Shown: positions 24,396 through 33,338 of the stretch, in pieces | Numbering within the stretch: position 1 is the stretch's first letter | Layout: every line of letters starts with the position of its first letter | Source: Hyphococcus sp. | Lineage (GTDB): Bacteria > Pseudomonadota > Alphaproteobacteria > Caulobacterales > Parvularculaceae | Assembly (NCBI GenBank): GCA_028281665.1 | Contig: JANQJK010000028.1 | Coordinates: 42,193 to 106,192 of the forward strand | Direction: 5' to 3' | Length of the DNA stretch: 64,000 bases | Program-made: the position numbers and the translations under genes | Notes under the pieces: model-generated | What the model saw: the letters and a program-made list of their open reading frames with translations, nothing else | Database searches by the model: none | What the model was told of the DNA's origin: nothing

Positions 24396-24950
24396 TTACT
24401 TCCGGCGTTCAACAAATCCCCATGACTGATAATATAGTTCCGTCGCAAGCTGTGCGCCGCGATCAATTGCTCTCGGCGGCGGAACAGGATCCGCGCACTC
24501 TCGCAGAATTTCTTCAAGCACTGGCCGAAGAGCTTGCGTCAGACGAGCCTGCCCCTGACGGGTCGTGACCGGGCTGAGGGCTGCGAAGGTATTCGAGACC
24601 GCTTCCGCCGCAATGACGATCGACCGATCCGGCGGGTCGGGCGCGTCCTGGGCGGTGAGGTGATTGAAAACAATCGCCAGGGCAAGCTTCAACCGGTGGT
24701 TGTCCAGCTCCGCGTCGCGGCCGCCCCCGGGCATCGGCAGGATTGTCGCCTGCCCGTCGCCGGACACCAACAGATCGTTCAGCGACACCGCGCCGCCGGT
24801 CGCTTCCACAATCCGCCGGGCAAGAGCCGGTTTCGGCGACTGACGGCCATTAATGATGCGGTATAGGGTCTGCCGGGAAGCGCCGACCCGGGCGCTGAAA
24901 TCAGCGACCGATTCCTGGAGATCCGACAGGTACTTTTTCAACGGATGCAT
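24396..24950 (-). CDS. Cro/C1-type HTH protein
   Basis: A 184-residue protein with an N-terminal helix-turn-helix (about residues 5-55): LQESVADFSARVGASRQTLYRIINGRQSPKPALARRI, resembling the YdaS/XRE class. The remaining 120 residues are helical with no known ligand domain. ATG 24950 (MHPLKKY) is chosen because it sits right before the HTH. It diverges from the ABC-F gene, whose start is 140 bases away, so it may control itself or that neighbour; this is positional inference. Confidence 0.75.
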   Translation of the reverse strand: MHPLKKYLSDLQESVADFSARVGASRQTLYRIINGRQSPKPALARRIVEATGGAVSLNDLLVSGDGQATILPMPGGGRDAELDNHRLKLALAIVFNHLTAQDAPDPPDRSIVIAAEAVSNTFAALSPVTTRQGQARLTQALRPVLEEILRECADPVPPPRAIDRGAQLATELYYQSWGFVERRK

Positions 24951-25089
24951 GACCGATTGCGCCCCTGCGAATGGTGCGCCGCGCGCAACACATTCGAAAT
25001 CTGTCACGCAGCACGCAACAATTCGTTAAAGTCTCCGACCGGTGCAAAATGTTTTGCACCCGCAGCACAAGCCCCGGTAAATATGGCCG

Positions 25090-26913
25090 ATGAGCGCGCT
25101 GATCCTTTCTCTGTCTGATATCGCATTAACCTTCGGCGGCGAGCCTCTTTTCGAGAATGCCGCCCTTGAAGTTGCGCCTGGCGCGCGCATTGCGCTGGTG
25201 GGCAGAAACGGTTCCGGCAAATCCACATTGCTTAAGATCGCCGCGGGGCTTGTGACGCCCGACGCCGGCGAACGCTTCGTCCATCCGGGAAGCGCAGTCT
25301 GTTATCTGCCGCAGGAGCCCGAATTCGGCGCCCACGAAACGGCGGAGGACTATGTCGTCGCCGCGCTGAACGACGAAGGCGAGGCTCATGTGGCTGAACG
25401 GGCCCTTGCGGAATGCGGCATCGACGCCGGGGCAAGTCTTGCAAAAGTCTCGGGCGGAGAAGCAAAACGCGTCGCCCTCGCCGCCGCCTTTGCCGCGCGG
25501 CCGGACATCGTCCTGATGGACGAGCCGACCAACCATCTCGACATCGCCGCCATCGCGCAACTGGAAGAGAAGATTGCCGGCTCAACCGCCGCCTTCGTCG
25601 TCATCAGTCACGACCGCCGCTTTCTCGAAACCCTGACGACGGAAACGGTCTGGATTGACCGAGGCGCAACGCACTATCTCTCGCGCGGCTTTTCCGCCTT
25701 CGAAGAATGGCGCGACAAGAAACTGGAAGAGGAAAAAACCGCTCGCCATAAGCTTGGCCGAAAGATCGCGGCCGAAGAAGACTGGGTGCGCTACGGCGTG
25801 ACCGCCCGGCGCAAACGCAATGTGCGGCGCATGGCGGAACTGAAGGATATGCGCAAAGCGCTCCGCGAGGCGCCGCGCGCCGTTGGCGCGGTAAAATTCG
25901 CCGCAACCGACGCCGAACGGTCGAGCAAGCGCATGATCGTCGCCGAAAAAATTTCAAAGCGTTTCGACGATCGCGCTATCGTCGAGAGTTTTTCGATTGA
26001 GATCGCCCGCGGCGACAAGATCGGGATCGTTGCACCGAACGGCGCCGGCAAAACGACGTTGCTGAATATGCTGATCGGAACGCTCGCACCGGACGCAGGA
26101 ACGGTCACGACAAGCGACAACCTAGAACTCGTGACGCTGGATCAGCAACGGGCACGGCTTAAGCCGGATCACCGCCTTGCCGATGCGATTACCGACGATC
26201 GCGGCGACTGGGTCACCGTTGGCGGCGCAAAAAAACACGTCGCGACCTATTTGCAGGACTTTCTTTTTGCGCCCGAGCAATGGCGCGCGCCCGTTTCGTC
26301 GCTGTCGGGCGGCGAGCGCGGGCGCCTCGCCCTCGCCGCGGCCCTTGCCTATCCGTCGAACATCCTCGCGCTCGACGAGCCGACCAACGATCTTGACCTT
26401 GAAACCCTCGATCTGTTGCAGGACTTTCTCGCGGACTACAAAGGCGCGGTCCTTCTGATCAGTCATGATCGAAGTTTTCTCGACGGCGTTGTGACCAGCA
26501 TTGTCACGACGGATCCCGATACGCCCGGCGCGTGGCGTCGGTATCCCGGCGGCTATGACGATATGGTCGCGCAGCGCGGGCGCCCGCCGGGAGTGAAAGC
26601 CGCCTCCGCAAAACGCGCACGGAAAACAGGCGGCGCGCCCGCCGGCGCAACCGCGTCCAAAACCACATCGGCGAAACTAACGTATAAAGAGCAATATGCG
26701 TTGAAGACGCTCCCGGGCAAAATTGCAGATCTCGAACAAGAAATCGCCGAACTGAATGAAACACTGGCCGATCCCGCACTTTTTGAACGGGACGCCGACA
26801 AATTCGCCGTAACGGCGAGCAAGCTGGAGAAAGCGAAAGCGGCGCTCGATGAAGCGGAAGAAGAATGGCTGACAATAACGCTTAAACAGGAAAGCCTTGG
26901 CGCAGCGCGCTGA
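25090..26913 (+). CDS. uup: ABC-F family ATPase, Uup-like
   Basis: A 607-residue soluble ABC-F protein with two ATPase domains. Domain 1 has Walker A GRNGSGKS (about 37-44), signature VSGGEAKR and LMDEPTNHLD. Domain 2 has APNGAGKT (about 315), LSGGERGR and ALDEPTNDLD. The arm linker between them is basic (about 200-280), and the C-terminus (about 540-605) is a coiled coil preceded by a Lys/Ala-rich segment, typical of Uup. ABC-F proteins act on ribosomes or branched DNA rather than as transporters. Length and C-terminal domain favour Uup over EttA; the symbol is tentative. Confidence 0.9.
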   Translation: MSALILSLSDIALTFGGEPLFENAALEVAPGARIALVGRNGSGKSTLLKIAAGLVTPDAGERFVHPGSAVCYLPQEPEFGAHETAEDYVVAALNDEGEAHVAERALAECGIDAGASLAKVSGGEAKRVALAAAFAARPDIVLMDEPTNHLDIAAIAQLEEKIAGSTAAFVVISHDRRFLETLTTETVWIDRGATHYLSRGFSAFEEWRDKKLEEEKTARHKLGRKIAAEEDWVRYGVTARRKRNVRRMAELKDMRKALREAPRAVGAVKFAATDAERSSKRMIVAEKISKRFDDRAIVESFSIEIARGDKIGIVAPNGAGKTTLLNMLIGTLAPDAGTVTTSDNLELVTLDQQRARLKPDHRLADAITDDRGDWVTVGGAKKHVATYLQDFLFAPEQWRAPVSSLSGGERGRLALAAALAYPSNILALDEPTNDLDLETLDLLQDFLADYKGAVLLISHDRSFLDGVVTSIVTTDPDTPGAWRRYPGGYDDMVAQRGRPPGVKAASAKRARKTGGAPAGATASKTTSAKLTYKEQYALKTLPGKIADLEQEIAELNETLADPALFERDADKFAVTASKLEKAKAALDEAEEEWLTITLKQESLGAAR

Positions 26914-27003
26914 CCTCGCATAAGGCCTGTCAGACAAGACCCGAGACGTTCCGCGAACCGCCGTTCGAGCCGATCATATCTATCGACCAACAAAGAAGTC
27001 AGC

Positions 27004-27792
27004 TCACAGAAAAATCGCAACGCTCTGTCTGCCGGCGACGACCAGCTCAAGATCGCTGTTCCAGATCAGCATGTCCTGACTCGAATAGCCGTTGCGCGCA
27101 TGTTCGGCGCGGCTTTGCAGGAGCCACCACCCGTCGCGGCTCGCCGGCGCGTCCGTGAGGAAGTTCATGTGCCACGTCATCGAACTGATGGGCTTGAAAT
27201 ACGGGAACATCGGCATCACCGCCGGCGGCGGCATGTCGGCGAGGGCCACGAGCGCAACGGCGCCGGTCGCTTCCTTGTCTTCATGACGCACCCAGATGAA
27301 ATGATCGAACTGGTCGGAATTGGTCGCCGGACGCGCGCCCTTTGCGAGCCGCGTGTCAAAGTGCGCCGCGAAGTTCGGGCCGAGACCTCTCGGAATAAAC
27401 GGCTCGCACTCGTCCGGCCCCGGCATTTCAGGCGGGGGCGTAAAGGTGCGATCGAAGACAGACTCCCGTGCGACGCCAAACGCAAAAACGCCCTTCGTCG
27501 CAAGACCGTCCTCGGTCGAAAGCTCCGCTTCAACAAAGCTGACGGACTTGCCGGCCCGCAAAAGCCGGGCCCGCCCTTCGACAGCGCCGCCTGCGGGGCC
27601 GATGAAAACGATATTGGCGCTCCTGAGCGGCGGCGCATCGGGAAAGGCCCGCACCGCCGCTTCGAGGCACAAGGCTGCGGACATGCCGCCATAGGTCGTG
27701 CGCCCCTGCATCCAGGAGTCCGGGATGGTGAGGCGCAGCGCGCCATCGTCGGCGGCGGCGCCTGCGAGAAGCGCGTTAAAGGAACTGGGCAT
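27004..27792 (-). CDS. Acyl-CoA thioesterase-like, double hotdog fold
   Basis: A 262-residue thioesterase-family protein, expected to hydrolyse acyl-CoA. The first hotdog half has WMQGRTTYGGMSAALCLEAAVR (about 27-48) and the second the SSMTWHMNFL and WWLLQSRAEHARNGYSSQDMLIW segments (about 205-250), as in TesB-like proteins. No signal peptide. It stands between the ABC-F gene (convergent) and an unknown membrane protein (divergent). The physiological substrate cannot be inferred. Confidence 0.85.
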   Translation of the reverse strand: MPSSFNALLAGAAADDGALRLTIPDSWMQGRTTYGGMSAALCLEAAVRAFPDAPPLRSANIVFIGPAGGAVEGRARLLRAGKSVSFVEAELSTEDGLATKGVFAFGVARESVFDRTFTPPPEMPGPDECEPFIPRGLGPNFAAHFDTRLAKGARPATNSDQFDHFIWVRHEDKEATGAVALVALADMPPPAVMPMFPYFKPISSMTWHMNFLTDAPASRDGWWLLQSRAEHARNGYSSQDMLIWNSDLELVVAGRQSVAIFL

Positions 27793-28028
27793 CGTTCAAC
27801 CGGCTGTCACTGCCGGATCAACGAACGCTGCACTGCCGCAAAAGACAAGCATCTCCTACAGCTCGCGCCAGCCAATCGCAGTTGTCCCGGAAAACCCCTT
27901 TGATTTGTCCGGTTTAGGCGAAAACCCCGAAGGATTAACGCCAGCCCCGTTTTGGTTTATCGTGGGCGGTAATTCGGGCGGACCTAGCGGGGGCGCGCCG
28001 CCCGGGTAAATTCCGTGGGGATCCGGTC

Positions 28029-29153
28029 GTGGCGAAAAAACGAAACAGCGGCGATTACTATCAGGCCTTGCGCGCACGCTTCGCTGGCGAGGCGGACGCC
28101 GTCGAGGACGCCCGTTTCCAGCCGCCGACCGACCCCACGGACCGTTTTTTCGGCGCAGCGCCGACAGCGGAGGAGGCCTCCGCGCCCCGGCTGTTCGACC
28201 CCGCCGGCGTCCGGCCGCTGGCCGACGGGCTGGGTCAGCGCATCAGCGCCCACGGCGCGGCGAAGACCACCCTCCTGACGCAGGGGCTGCGGCTCCTGGT
28301 CGGCGTTTTCTGGCTGGGCCTCGCCGGGTGGTATCTGACAGTCGATGGGACCGACGGCGGATTGGCGCTGGCGAAACTGTTTGCGATCATCGCCGGCGCG
28401 GGCGTTGCGGCGGCGATCTGCGGCTTCCTGATCACTCTTGCAACGGGCAAGACCAGCCTCAATCGGACCCGCGAAGAAGCAGTGCTCCTCGGACAGCGCC
28501 TCGCCCTTGAGACCCATTCCCTCGATGACGCTCTGGGGCGGGCCGGCGGTCGCGGCGTCGACACCGTCTCCGCAGACGCATTCCTAAAGTCGGTGTCGTT
28601 CGCCGGCGACGGCGACGCGCAGACCTTCAGCGCCTATTTAAAGCGCGGCGGCGCGACGGGGCGGAAACGGGGCGGCGCCCATCTCTTCCTGATCGCCCTC
28701 GCCGCGGCGGTCGTTATAGCCGGCGCGCTTGGGCTTGGCGCCGATACATCAGCCCTGCCCCTTGCGGGCTATCCGGTTGCGCTTGCCGCTGTGCTGATCG
28801 GCGCGGCGCTTTACGCCGGCGCCGGCCTTATCGCAGCCCTTTGCGGCGGCGGCTGGCGCGCCCGGCGGGAGACCCATGCTGAAACCGCCGCCTTCACGGC
28901 CATGCGGTCTGCATTTTCCACAGCCCGGGGCGTCGCGCCGGCGGATCTTTCGGCGCGACTTTACGGCAGGGAGTCCACGTCCACGCACATGGCCAAACGT
29001 TCACTGGACGAAACGCGCGAATACGAATCAGCGCCGGCGCCGGATTCGCGCAATTGGGCCGGCGATTCGCGCCCGACCTTCGTCGAAACCGGGTTTCAGG
29101 CGGCGCCGAAACCGTTCCGGACCGACGCATTCGAAAAAAAATTTCGTCCCTGA
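28029..29153 (+). CDS. Four-span membrane protein, unknown
   Basis: A 374-residue protein with a polar N-terminus (1-80), two spans at about 85-105 and 113-137, a cytoplasmic loop of about 80 residues, two more spans at about 222-242 and 248-272, and a long polar C-terminal tail. GTG 28029 follows GGGG; the N-terminal MAKKRNSGDYY looks like a genuine start. No enzyme motif is present. It precedes the ribonucleotide reductase gene by 300 bases with an independent promoter between, so cotranscription is unlikely. Family not recognised. Confidence 0.72.
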   Translation: MAKKRNSGDYYQALRARFAGEADAVEDARFQPPTDPTDRFFGAAPTAEEASAPRLFDPAGVRPLADGLGQRISAHGAAKTTLLTQGLRLLVGVFWLGLAGWYLTVDGTDGGLALAKLFAIIAGAGVAAAICGFLITLATGKTSLNRTREEAVLLGQRLALETHSLDDALGRAGGRGVDTVSADAFLKSVSFAGDGDAQTFSAYLKRGGATGRKRGGAHLFLIALAAAVVIAGALGLGADTSALPLAGYPVALAAVLIGAALYAGAGLIAALCGGGWRARRETHAETAAFTAMRSAFSTARGVAPADLSARLYGRESTSTHMAKRSLDETREYESAPAPDSRNWAGDSRPTFVETGFQAAPKPFRTDAFEKKFRP

Positions 29154-29289
29154 GGGCGCGAAGACCGGTTTCGAAACAAGCCTGCAACACGCTTGAAATC
29201 CGTCGTCGGCCTTAACGCTTAATGCGCACTCATTGCGCTGCGTTAAGGGCTCCTTAACCAAAAACTTTTGCCCACGCGGCAACTTCATG

Positions 29290-29327
29290 TTGACGTAACC
29301 GGACAGGTTACGCACTATATCTTGTGT
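29290..29327 (+). promoter_or_regulatory. Promoter with NrdR box upstream of ribonucleotide reductase
   Basis: GCACTATATCTTGTGT (29312-29327) closely fits the NrdR box consensus acaCwAtATaTwGtgt. A possible -35 TTGACG is at 29290-29295, so the box would overlap the -10 region. A weak half-matching box may lie one to three helical turns upstream (about 29280). The inverted repeat GTAACC/GGTTAC (29295-29300, 29306-29311) is adjacent. NrdR represses such genes when dATP is plentiful. Confidence 0.75.
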
Positions 29328-29453
29328 CGACGCGGGGCGCCGACGATTCATAACAGAACAGCAGAACCTCGCCGGTCTGCGCGCACTGGGTGCAACCGGC
29401 GCACAAGATTCTGCACGCCTTTTTTAGGGCAAAAACGAAGGACGGGAGTAAAG

Positions 29454-31397
29454 ATGTCGTTGTCTGAAGCCGCGAAAGAGTTTGAAACCCGCGCCGCCGA
29501 CGCCGAGCCGGCGATGACCCCGCCAGAAGCGACAAAAGACGCGGCGAAACCCGACCTGAAAGTGGTCCGCGACATCACGATCGACCGATCCCGGGACGCG
29601 CTGCTCACCGATTTCGGCAAGAAAACCATGGAGGACCGCTACCTCCTCCCCGGCGAGAGCTTTCAGGACATGTTCGCCCGCGTGGCGCGCACCTATGGCG
29701 ACGACGCCGACCACGCCCAGCGCATTTACGACTATATCTCAAAGCTCTGGTTCATGCCGGCGACGCCGGTTCTCTCCAATGGCGGCGCCCAGCGGGGCCT
29801 GCCGATCTCGTGCTTTCTGAACGGCGTCGGCGACAGCCTCGACGACATTGTCGGCACATGGAACGAAAACGTAGCGCTTGCCTCCAACGGCGGCGGCATC
29901 GGCACCTATTGGGGCGGCGTGCGCTCAATCGGCGAAAAAGTGAAACACGCCGGCGCCACCTCCGGCATCATTCCGTTCATTCGCGTCATGGATTCATTGA
30001 CGCTGGCGATTTCGCAGGGCTCGCTCCGCCGCGGCAGCGCCGCCTGTTATCTCGACGTCCATCATCCGGAAATCGAGGAGTTCCTCGAAATCCGCAAACC
30101 GTCCGGCGACTTCAACCGCAAGTCCCTGAACCTCCATCACGGCATCAACATCACCGACGCATTCATGGAAGCGGTCGCAAAAGACGAAGAGTTCGGCCTC
30201 AAGTCGCCGAAGACCGGCGAAGTCCTCCGTACCGTGAACGCCCGCAAGCTGTGGCAGAAAATCCTTGAGATTCGTCTCGCAACGGGCGAACCCTATCTCC
30301 TCTTCACCGACACCGTGAACCGGCAGATGGCGAAGCACCAGCGCGATCTCGGCCTCAAAGTCTCAACGTCCAACCTCTGCTCCGAGATCATGCTGCACAC
30401 GGGCAAGGATCACCATGGCGAAGACCGCACGGCCGTCTGCTGCCTTTCCTCCATCAACGCGGAAAAATACTGGGAGTGGAAAGACGAGCCGCAATTCGTC
30501 GAAGACGTCATGCGCTTCCTCGACAATGTGCTCGAAGATTTCATCGCCAACGCGCCGGCGTCCATGGCGAAAGCGAAATACTCCGCCATGCGCGAGCGCT
30601 CCGTCGGCCTCGGGCTCATGGGCTTCCACTCCTTCCTGCAATCGCAAGGCGTGCCCTTTGAAAGCGCCATGGCGAAATCGTGGAATACGCGCCTCTTCAA
30701 ACATATCCGCATGGGCGCGGATGCAGCGTCGGTGAAGCTTGCCGAAGAACGCGGGCCCTGCCCGGACGCGGAGGAGCAGGGCATCAAGCAGCGCTTCAGC
30801 CACAAGATGGCGATCGCGCCCACGGCCTCGATCTCCATCATCTGCGGCGGCGCCTCCCCTTGCATCGAGCCGATCCCGGCCAATGTCTACACCCACAAGA
30901 CGCTCTCCGGCTCTTTCACGGTGAAGAATGTCGCCTTACAGGAGCGGCTCGCGGAGAAAGGTCAGGACACGGATGAAGTCTGGGCCTCGATCCTGGAGCA
31001 TGAAGGCTCGGTGCAGCATCTGGATTGCCTCACCGCGGACGAGAAGGACATCTTCAAGACCGCCTTCGAGATCGACCAGCGCTGGGTCATCGAACTCGCG
31101 GCGGACCGCAGCCCTTACATCTGCCAGGGCCAGTCGGTGAACGTCTTCCTCCCTGGCGACATCGACAAATGGGACCTCCACATGCTGCACTGGAGCGCGT
31201 GGGAGAAAGGCGTCAAATCGCTTTACTACTGCCGCTCCAAATCCATCCAGCGCGCGTCATACGCAGGCGGCGACAAAGCCGCCCCCGCCAATGACGACGG
31301 CTCGAAAGATGGCGCGACGTCGGAAGCAGACGGCCTGTTGGAGATGATGCAGGCCGCGGCGAAGACGGACTATGACGAGTGTCTCGCCTGTCAGTGA
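29454..31397 (+). CDS. nrdA: Class I ribonucleoside-diphosphate reductase, alpha subunit
   Basis: A 647-residue catalytic subunit reducing ribonucleotides to deoxyribonucleotides for DNA synthesis. Features include PATPVLSNGGAQRGLPISCFLNG with the substrate-site Cys (about 100-122), the NLCSEIMLHT active-site block with its Cys, PTASISIICGGASPCIEPIPAN (about 460-481) and the C-terminal redox pair in DECLACQ. ATG 29454 follows GGGAG; the frame is open further upstream through the NrdR-box promoter, which is regulatory, not coding. The N-terminal ATP cone seems absent, so allosteric activity control may differ. The beta subunit gene is not in the window. Confidence 0.95.
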   Translation: MSLSEAAKEFETRAADAEPAMTPPEATKDAAKPDLKVVRDITIDRSRDALLTDFGKKTMEDRYLLPGESFQDMFARVARTYGDDADHAQRIYDYISKLWFMPATPVLSNGGAQRGLPISCFLNGVGDSLDDIVGTWNENVALASNGGGIGTYWGGVRSIGEKVKHAGATSGIIPFIRVMDSLTLAISQGSLRRGSAACYLDVHHPEIEEFLEIRKPSGDFNRKSLNLHHGINITDAFMEAVAKDEEFGLKSPKTGEVLRTVNARKLWQKILEIRLATGEPYLLFTDTVNRQMAKHQRDLGLKVSTSNLCSEIMLHTGKDHHGEDRTAVCCLSSINAEKYWEWKDEPQFVEDVMRFLDNVLEDFIANAPASMAKAKYSAMRERSVGLGLMGFHSFLQSQGVPFESAMAKSWNTRLFKHIRMGADAASVKLAEERGPCPDAEEQGIKQRFSHKMAIAPTASISIICGGASPCIEPIPANVYTHKTLSGSFTVKNVALQERLAEKGQDTDEVWASILEHEGSVQHLDCLTADEKDIFKTAFEIDQRWVIELAADRSPYICQGQSVNVFLPGDIDKWDLHMLHWSAWEKGVKSLYYCRSKSIQRASYAGGDKAAPANDDGSKDGATSEADGLLEMMQAAAKTDYDECLACQ

Positions 31398-31779
31398 TCA
31401 TTGAAAACGTATTAAGTTTGGTCACGGCTATCGTATGGAACTAGATTGCATCGCAGCGGATATGTGCGATAACCGTGTTTCCTGATATTCCGTCAGCCAT
31501 TCCTGGACCCCGGCTTTCGCCGGGGACATCGGGTTAAGAGATTCAGGAATATACTCTCCTCCCCGCTCTTTCCGGCGAAAGCCGGAATCCAGGGGCGTTG
31601 GTCTTCTTGACCGCTCTCATAGTTTGTACTGAACGCTGAACACGTGACGCCGCGCCCCCTCCGGTCGCTTCGCGACCACCTCCCCCGTAAACGGGGGAGG
31701 AAAGCGCTCAACCGCGCAACGTGCGCTCTTTCTTCCCCCGCCCCCGCGGGGGAAGTGTCGGCGGAGCCGACGAAGGGGG
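31398..31779. other. Repeat-rich gap after nrdA
   Basis: 382 bases holding repeats rather than genes. Two inverted REP-like copies occur at about 31500-31530 (TCCTGGACCCCGGCTTTCGC) and 31577-31600 (read on the minus strand as CCTGGATTCCGGCTTTCGCC). Further right is the first of the GC-rich CCCCCTCCG repeat family (see 31651 and 31735). Confidence 0.75.
31500..31602. repeat. Pair of inverted REP-like palindromic elements
   Basis: Each copy reads CCTGGA-(CC/TT)CCGGCTTTCGCCGG, itself palindromic around CGGCTTTCGCCG. The two lie in opposite orientation about 50 bases apart, like a bacterial interspersed mosaic element. They follow the nrdA end and may affect transcript stability or termination. 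Confidence 0.7.
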
Positions 31780-31789
31780 TTATGATCCG
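31651..31789. repeat. GC-rich intergenic repeats, two inverted copies left of DUF559 gene
   Basis: Copy A (31652-31705) has CCCCCTCCGGTCGCTTCGCG then CCTCCCCCGTAAACGGGGG. Copy B (31735-31785) is the reverse complement form: CCCCCGCGGGGGAAGTGTCG followed by GCGGAGCCGACGAAGGGGG. Each contains two small palindromes. Copy B abuts the end of the DUF559 gene, so its last codons approach or enter the repeat. Confidence 0.75.
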
Positions 31790-32157
31790 CCGTCCTCCGA
31801 CTGTTGCGCCCTCACACTGTTCTCAGCAGCGTCAAGGATCACTTCGAGAACGCTATCGATTTCTTCGTACACGGCGTTATTCCAGAATCGCAGCACCTCA
31901 AAACCCTGCTCGCGCAGGTAAGCGTCCCGCTTCGCATCCCGGGACGGCGCATTACCGCGCCCGTGCTGGTCGCCATCAAGCTCAACAATGAGTTTTGCTT
32001 CAAGGCAGGCAAAGTCAGCGATATAGGGCCCAACCGTGTGCTGGCGGCGAAAGCGGAAACCGCCGAGCTGTTTTCTCCGGATGCGCGCCCAGAGCCGTTG
32101 CTCGCCGGGCGGCATTTCTTTTCGGAGTTTCTTCGCGGCCGGGTGGGGTTTTCTCAT
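31780..32157 (-). CDS. DUF559 endonuclease-domain protein (Vsr-like fold)
   Basis: A 125-residue protein of the DUF559 family, which belongs to the PD-(D/E)XK/Vsr-like nuclease superfamily. Conserved segments: RKEMPPGEQRLWARIRRKQLGGFRFRRQ (about 12-39), YIADFACLEAKLIVELDGDQH (about 45-65, with the acidic and Glu/Asp-x-Asp positions), then RDAYLREQGFEVLRFWNN. The gene is monocistronic and is flanked on both sides by copies of the same GC-rich repeat family, with the 3' end entering one. DUF559 genes are often scattered singly among such repeats in alphaproteobacteria. Cellular role unknown; nuclease activity is inferred from fold only. Confidence 0.87.
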   Translation of the reverse strand: MRKPHPAAKKLRKEMPPGEQRLWARIRRKQLGGFRFRRQHTVGPYIADFACLEAKLIVELDGDQHGRGNAPSRDAKRDAYLREQGFEVLRFWNNAVYEEIDSVLEVILDAAENSVRAQQSEDGGS

Positions 32158-32164
32158 GCAGCGA

Positions 32165-32218
32165 CCGTACCCCCTCCGTCCCTTCGGGACACCACCCCCG
32201 CAAACGGGGAGGAAAGGC
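32165..32218 (+). repeat. GC-rich intergenic repeat right of DUF559 gene
   Basis: Third copy of the family, TACCCCCTCCGTCCCTTCGG followed by ACACCACCCCCGCAAACGGGG, in the same orientation as 31652-31705. It begins eight bases upstream of the DUF559 start codon, so the gene lies within a repeat-bounded unit of about 560 bases. Confidence 0.75.
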
Positions 32219-32397
32219 GCCGTTGTAACGCCGCGCGTTACAAATCACTAAACTTATCAACGGGCGTTTTGAGCGCCGGCGGGGGGTTCGGCGGATTTTG
32301 CCGTGCGCGGCCGCTCGCGCAGGCGGTTTTTTTTGGCGCCCTCCGTGGGCGCCCTAAACTCGCGTCATGAAAACTTGCATCACCCTCTCGCCGCGCC

Positions 32398-32490
32398 TCA
32401 CCGCCGGTTCAGCAGCAGCCAGAAGGCGGCGACGCTGATGGCGCCATTGACGGCGACAAAAACGATCAACAGAAACTCAACGAACCCCAT
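32398..32490 (-). CDS. 30-residue single-span membrane peptide
   Basis: A tiny minus-strand ORF encoding MGFVEFLLIVFVAVNGAISV and ten more residues ending LLLNRR. The start ATG at 32490 follows GGGAGAGAGCC, a good ribosome binding site. One hydrophobic helix ends with a short basic C-terminus. It resembles the 37-residue ORF at 33335-33448 (shared MGxVE, Asn15, AA and a basic end), which supports both as genes. Function unknown. Confidence 0.55.
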   Translation of the reverse strand: MGFVEFLLIVFVAVNGAISVAAFWLLLNRR

Positions 32491-32646
32491 GGCTCTCTCC
32501 CGAATACGCAACGTCCCCAGGAAAAGCCCCGCCCGCGGCGGGATTAAGGCCCTTTCGGCGCAATTTTTTGAAAGGCGCCCGCCCCTTCACATATGGACGG
32601 CGAACCGGGCTATAGTGAGGGCGGAGACAACGGCAGGGGGCCAGCC

Positions 32647-33066
32647 ATGAAACGCCGTCACGATCGATACGCCGCGAGACTTCGCATCCTGCCGGCGGCG
32701 CTTGCCGCCGCGATCGCCTTGAGCGCCTGCGGCGGCGACCAGTCGGCGAAAGACGCCGAAAAGCTCGACGGCATGGACCTCTCCTCCGATCAACGGGCGG
32801 TTGCCGAAGCGCTGATCGACGGGTTCAAAAGCGAGACCGGAACCAACGCGGTGACCGACGCCGAACTGGAGCGGGCCGCCTGTTACGCGAAGAACGTCGA
32901 CATGCCCGACGCGTTCGCCGACGTGCACAAGCTTTACCTGGCCGACTATGCGGCGATCGACGAGGACTTTTATCCGTGGTTTGAAGAGAACGGCGTCTCC
33001 ATGGACGACGCATGGGATATCGCGGAACGAGTGAAGGAAGGCTTCGAGGCTTGCTCCGTCGGCTGA
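32647..33066 (+). CDS. Small lipoprotein, unknown
   Basis: A 139-residue exported protein. A basic N-terminus (MKRRHDRYAARLR) and hydrophobic stretch end in lipobox LSAC at about residue 28, followed by GGDQSAKDAEKLDG. The mature part is acidic and helical with Cys residues (ACYAKN near residue 78, EACSVG at the end) that could form a disulfide. ATG 32647 follows AGGGGG. No recognised family; probably anchored to a periplasmic membrane face. Confidence 0.75.
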   Translation: MKRRHDRYAARLRILPAALAAAIALSACGGDQSAKDAEKLDGMDLSSDQRAVAEALIDGFKSETGTNAVTDAELERAACYAKNVDMPDAFADVHKLYLADYAAIDEDFYPWFEENGVSMDDAWDIAERVKEGFEACSVG

Positions 33067-33113
33067 TCACCCGGCCCGATGCGCGCGCATGCCGCAAGGA
33101 CCGGCGAAACAGC

Positions 33114-33338
33114 CTAGCGGCGCAGGGTTATCGCCGCCGCAACCGCGAGGGCGCCCCACCCGGCCCAGACCGCCACGGATGCAATGCTCGCCGCGCCGAG
33201 ACCGGCTGACAGCCACAGATAAAGCCCGGCGCCGGCATTGACGAACAGCGCGGCCAGAAACGCCGCCGGCAGCCACAAAGACAGGCCGTGTCGTTTCACG
33301 AACGCCGCGTCGGCGGCTTCCGGATAGGGAGTGTTCAC
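33114..33338 (-). CDS. 74-residue two-span membrane protein
   Basis: Two hydrophobic spans (about 20-42 and 45-70) after a polar start (MNTPYPEAADAAFVKRHG). It starts at a GTG overlapping the stop of the 37-residue gene upstream by four bases (GTGA), a clear coupling signal which supports both ORFs. Family not recognised; it could be a small transporter subunit or a membrane anchor. Confidence 0.65.
   Translation of the reverse strand: MNTPYPEAADAAFVKRHGLSLWLPAAFLAALFVNAGAGLYLWLSAGLGAASIASVAVWAGWGALAVAAAITLRR

Noticed and set aside
24242..24568. 108-codon plus-strand frame overlapping the HTH gene's 3' end
   Set aside because: Antisense overlap of about 170 bases with a gene that has a clear HTH; no recognisable protein and no strong ribosome binding site.
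31400..32300. Clustered palindromes considered as a CRISPR array
   Set aside because: Repeats are few, inverted, unequal in spacing and contain no regular spacers, so they are interspersed REP-like repeats.
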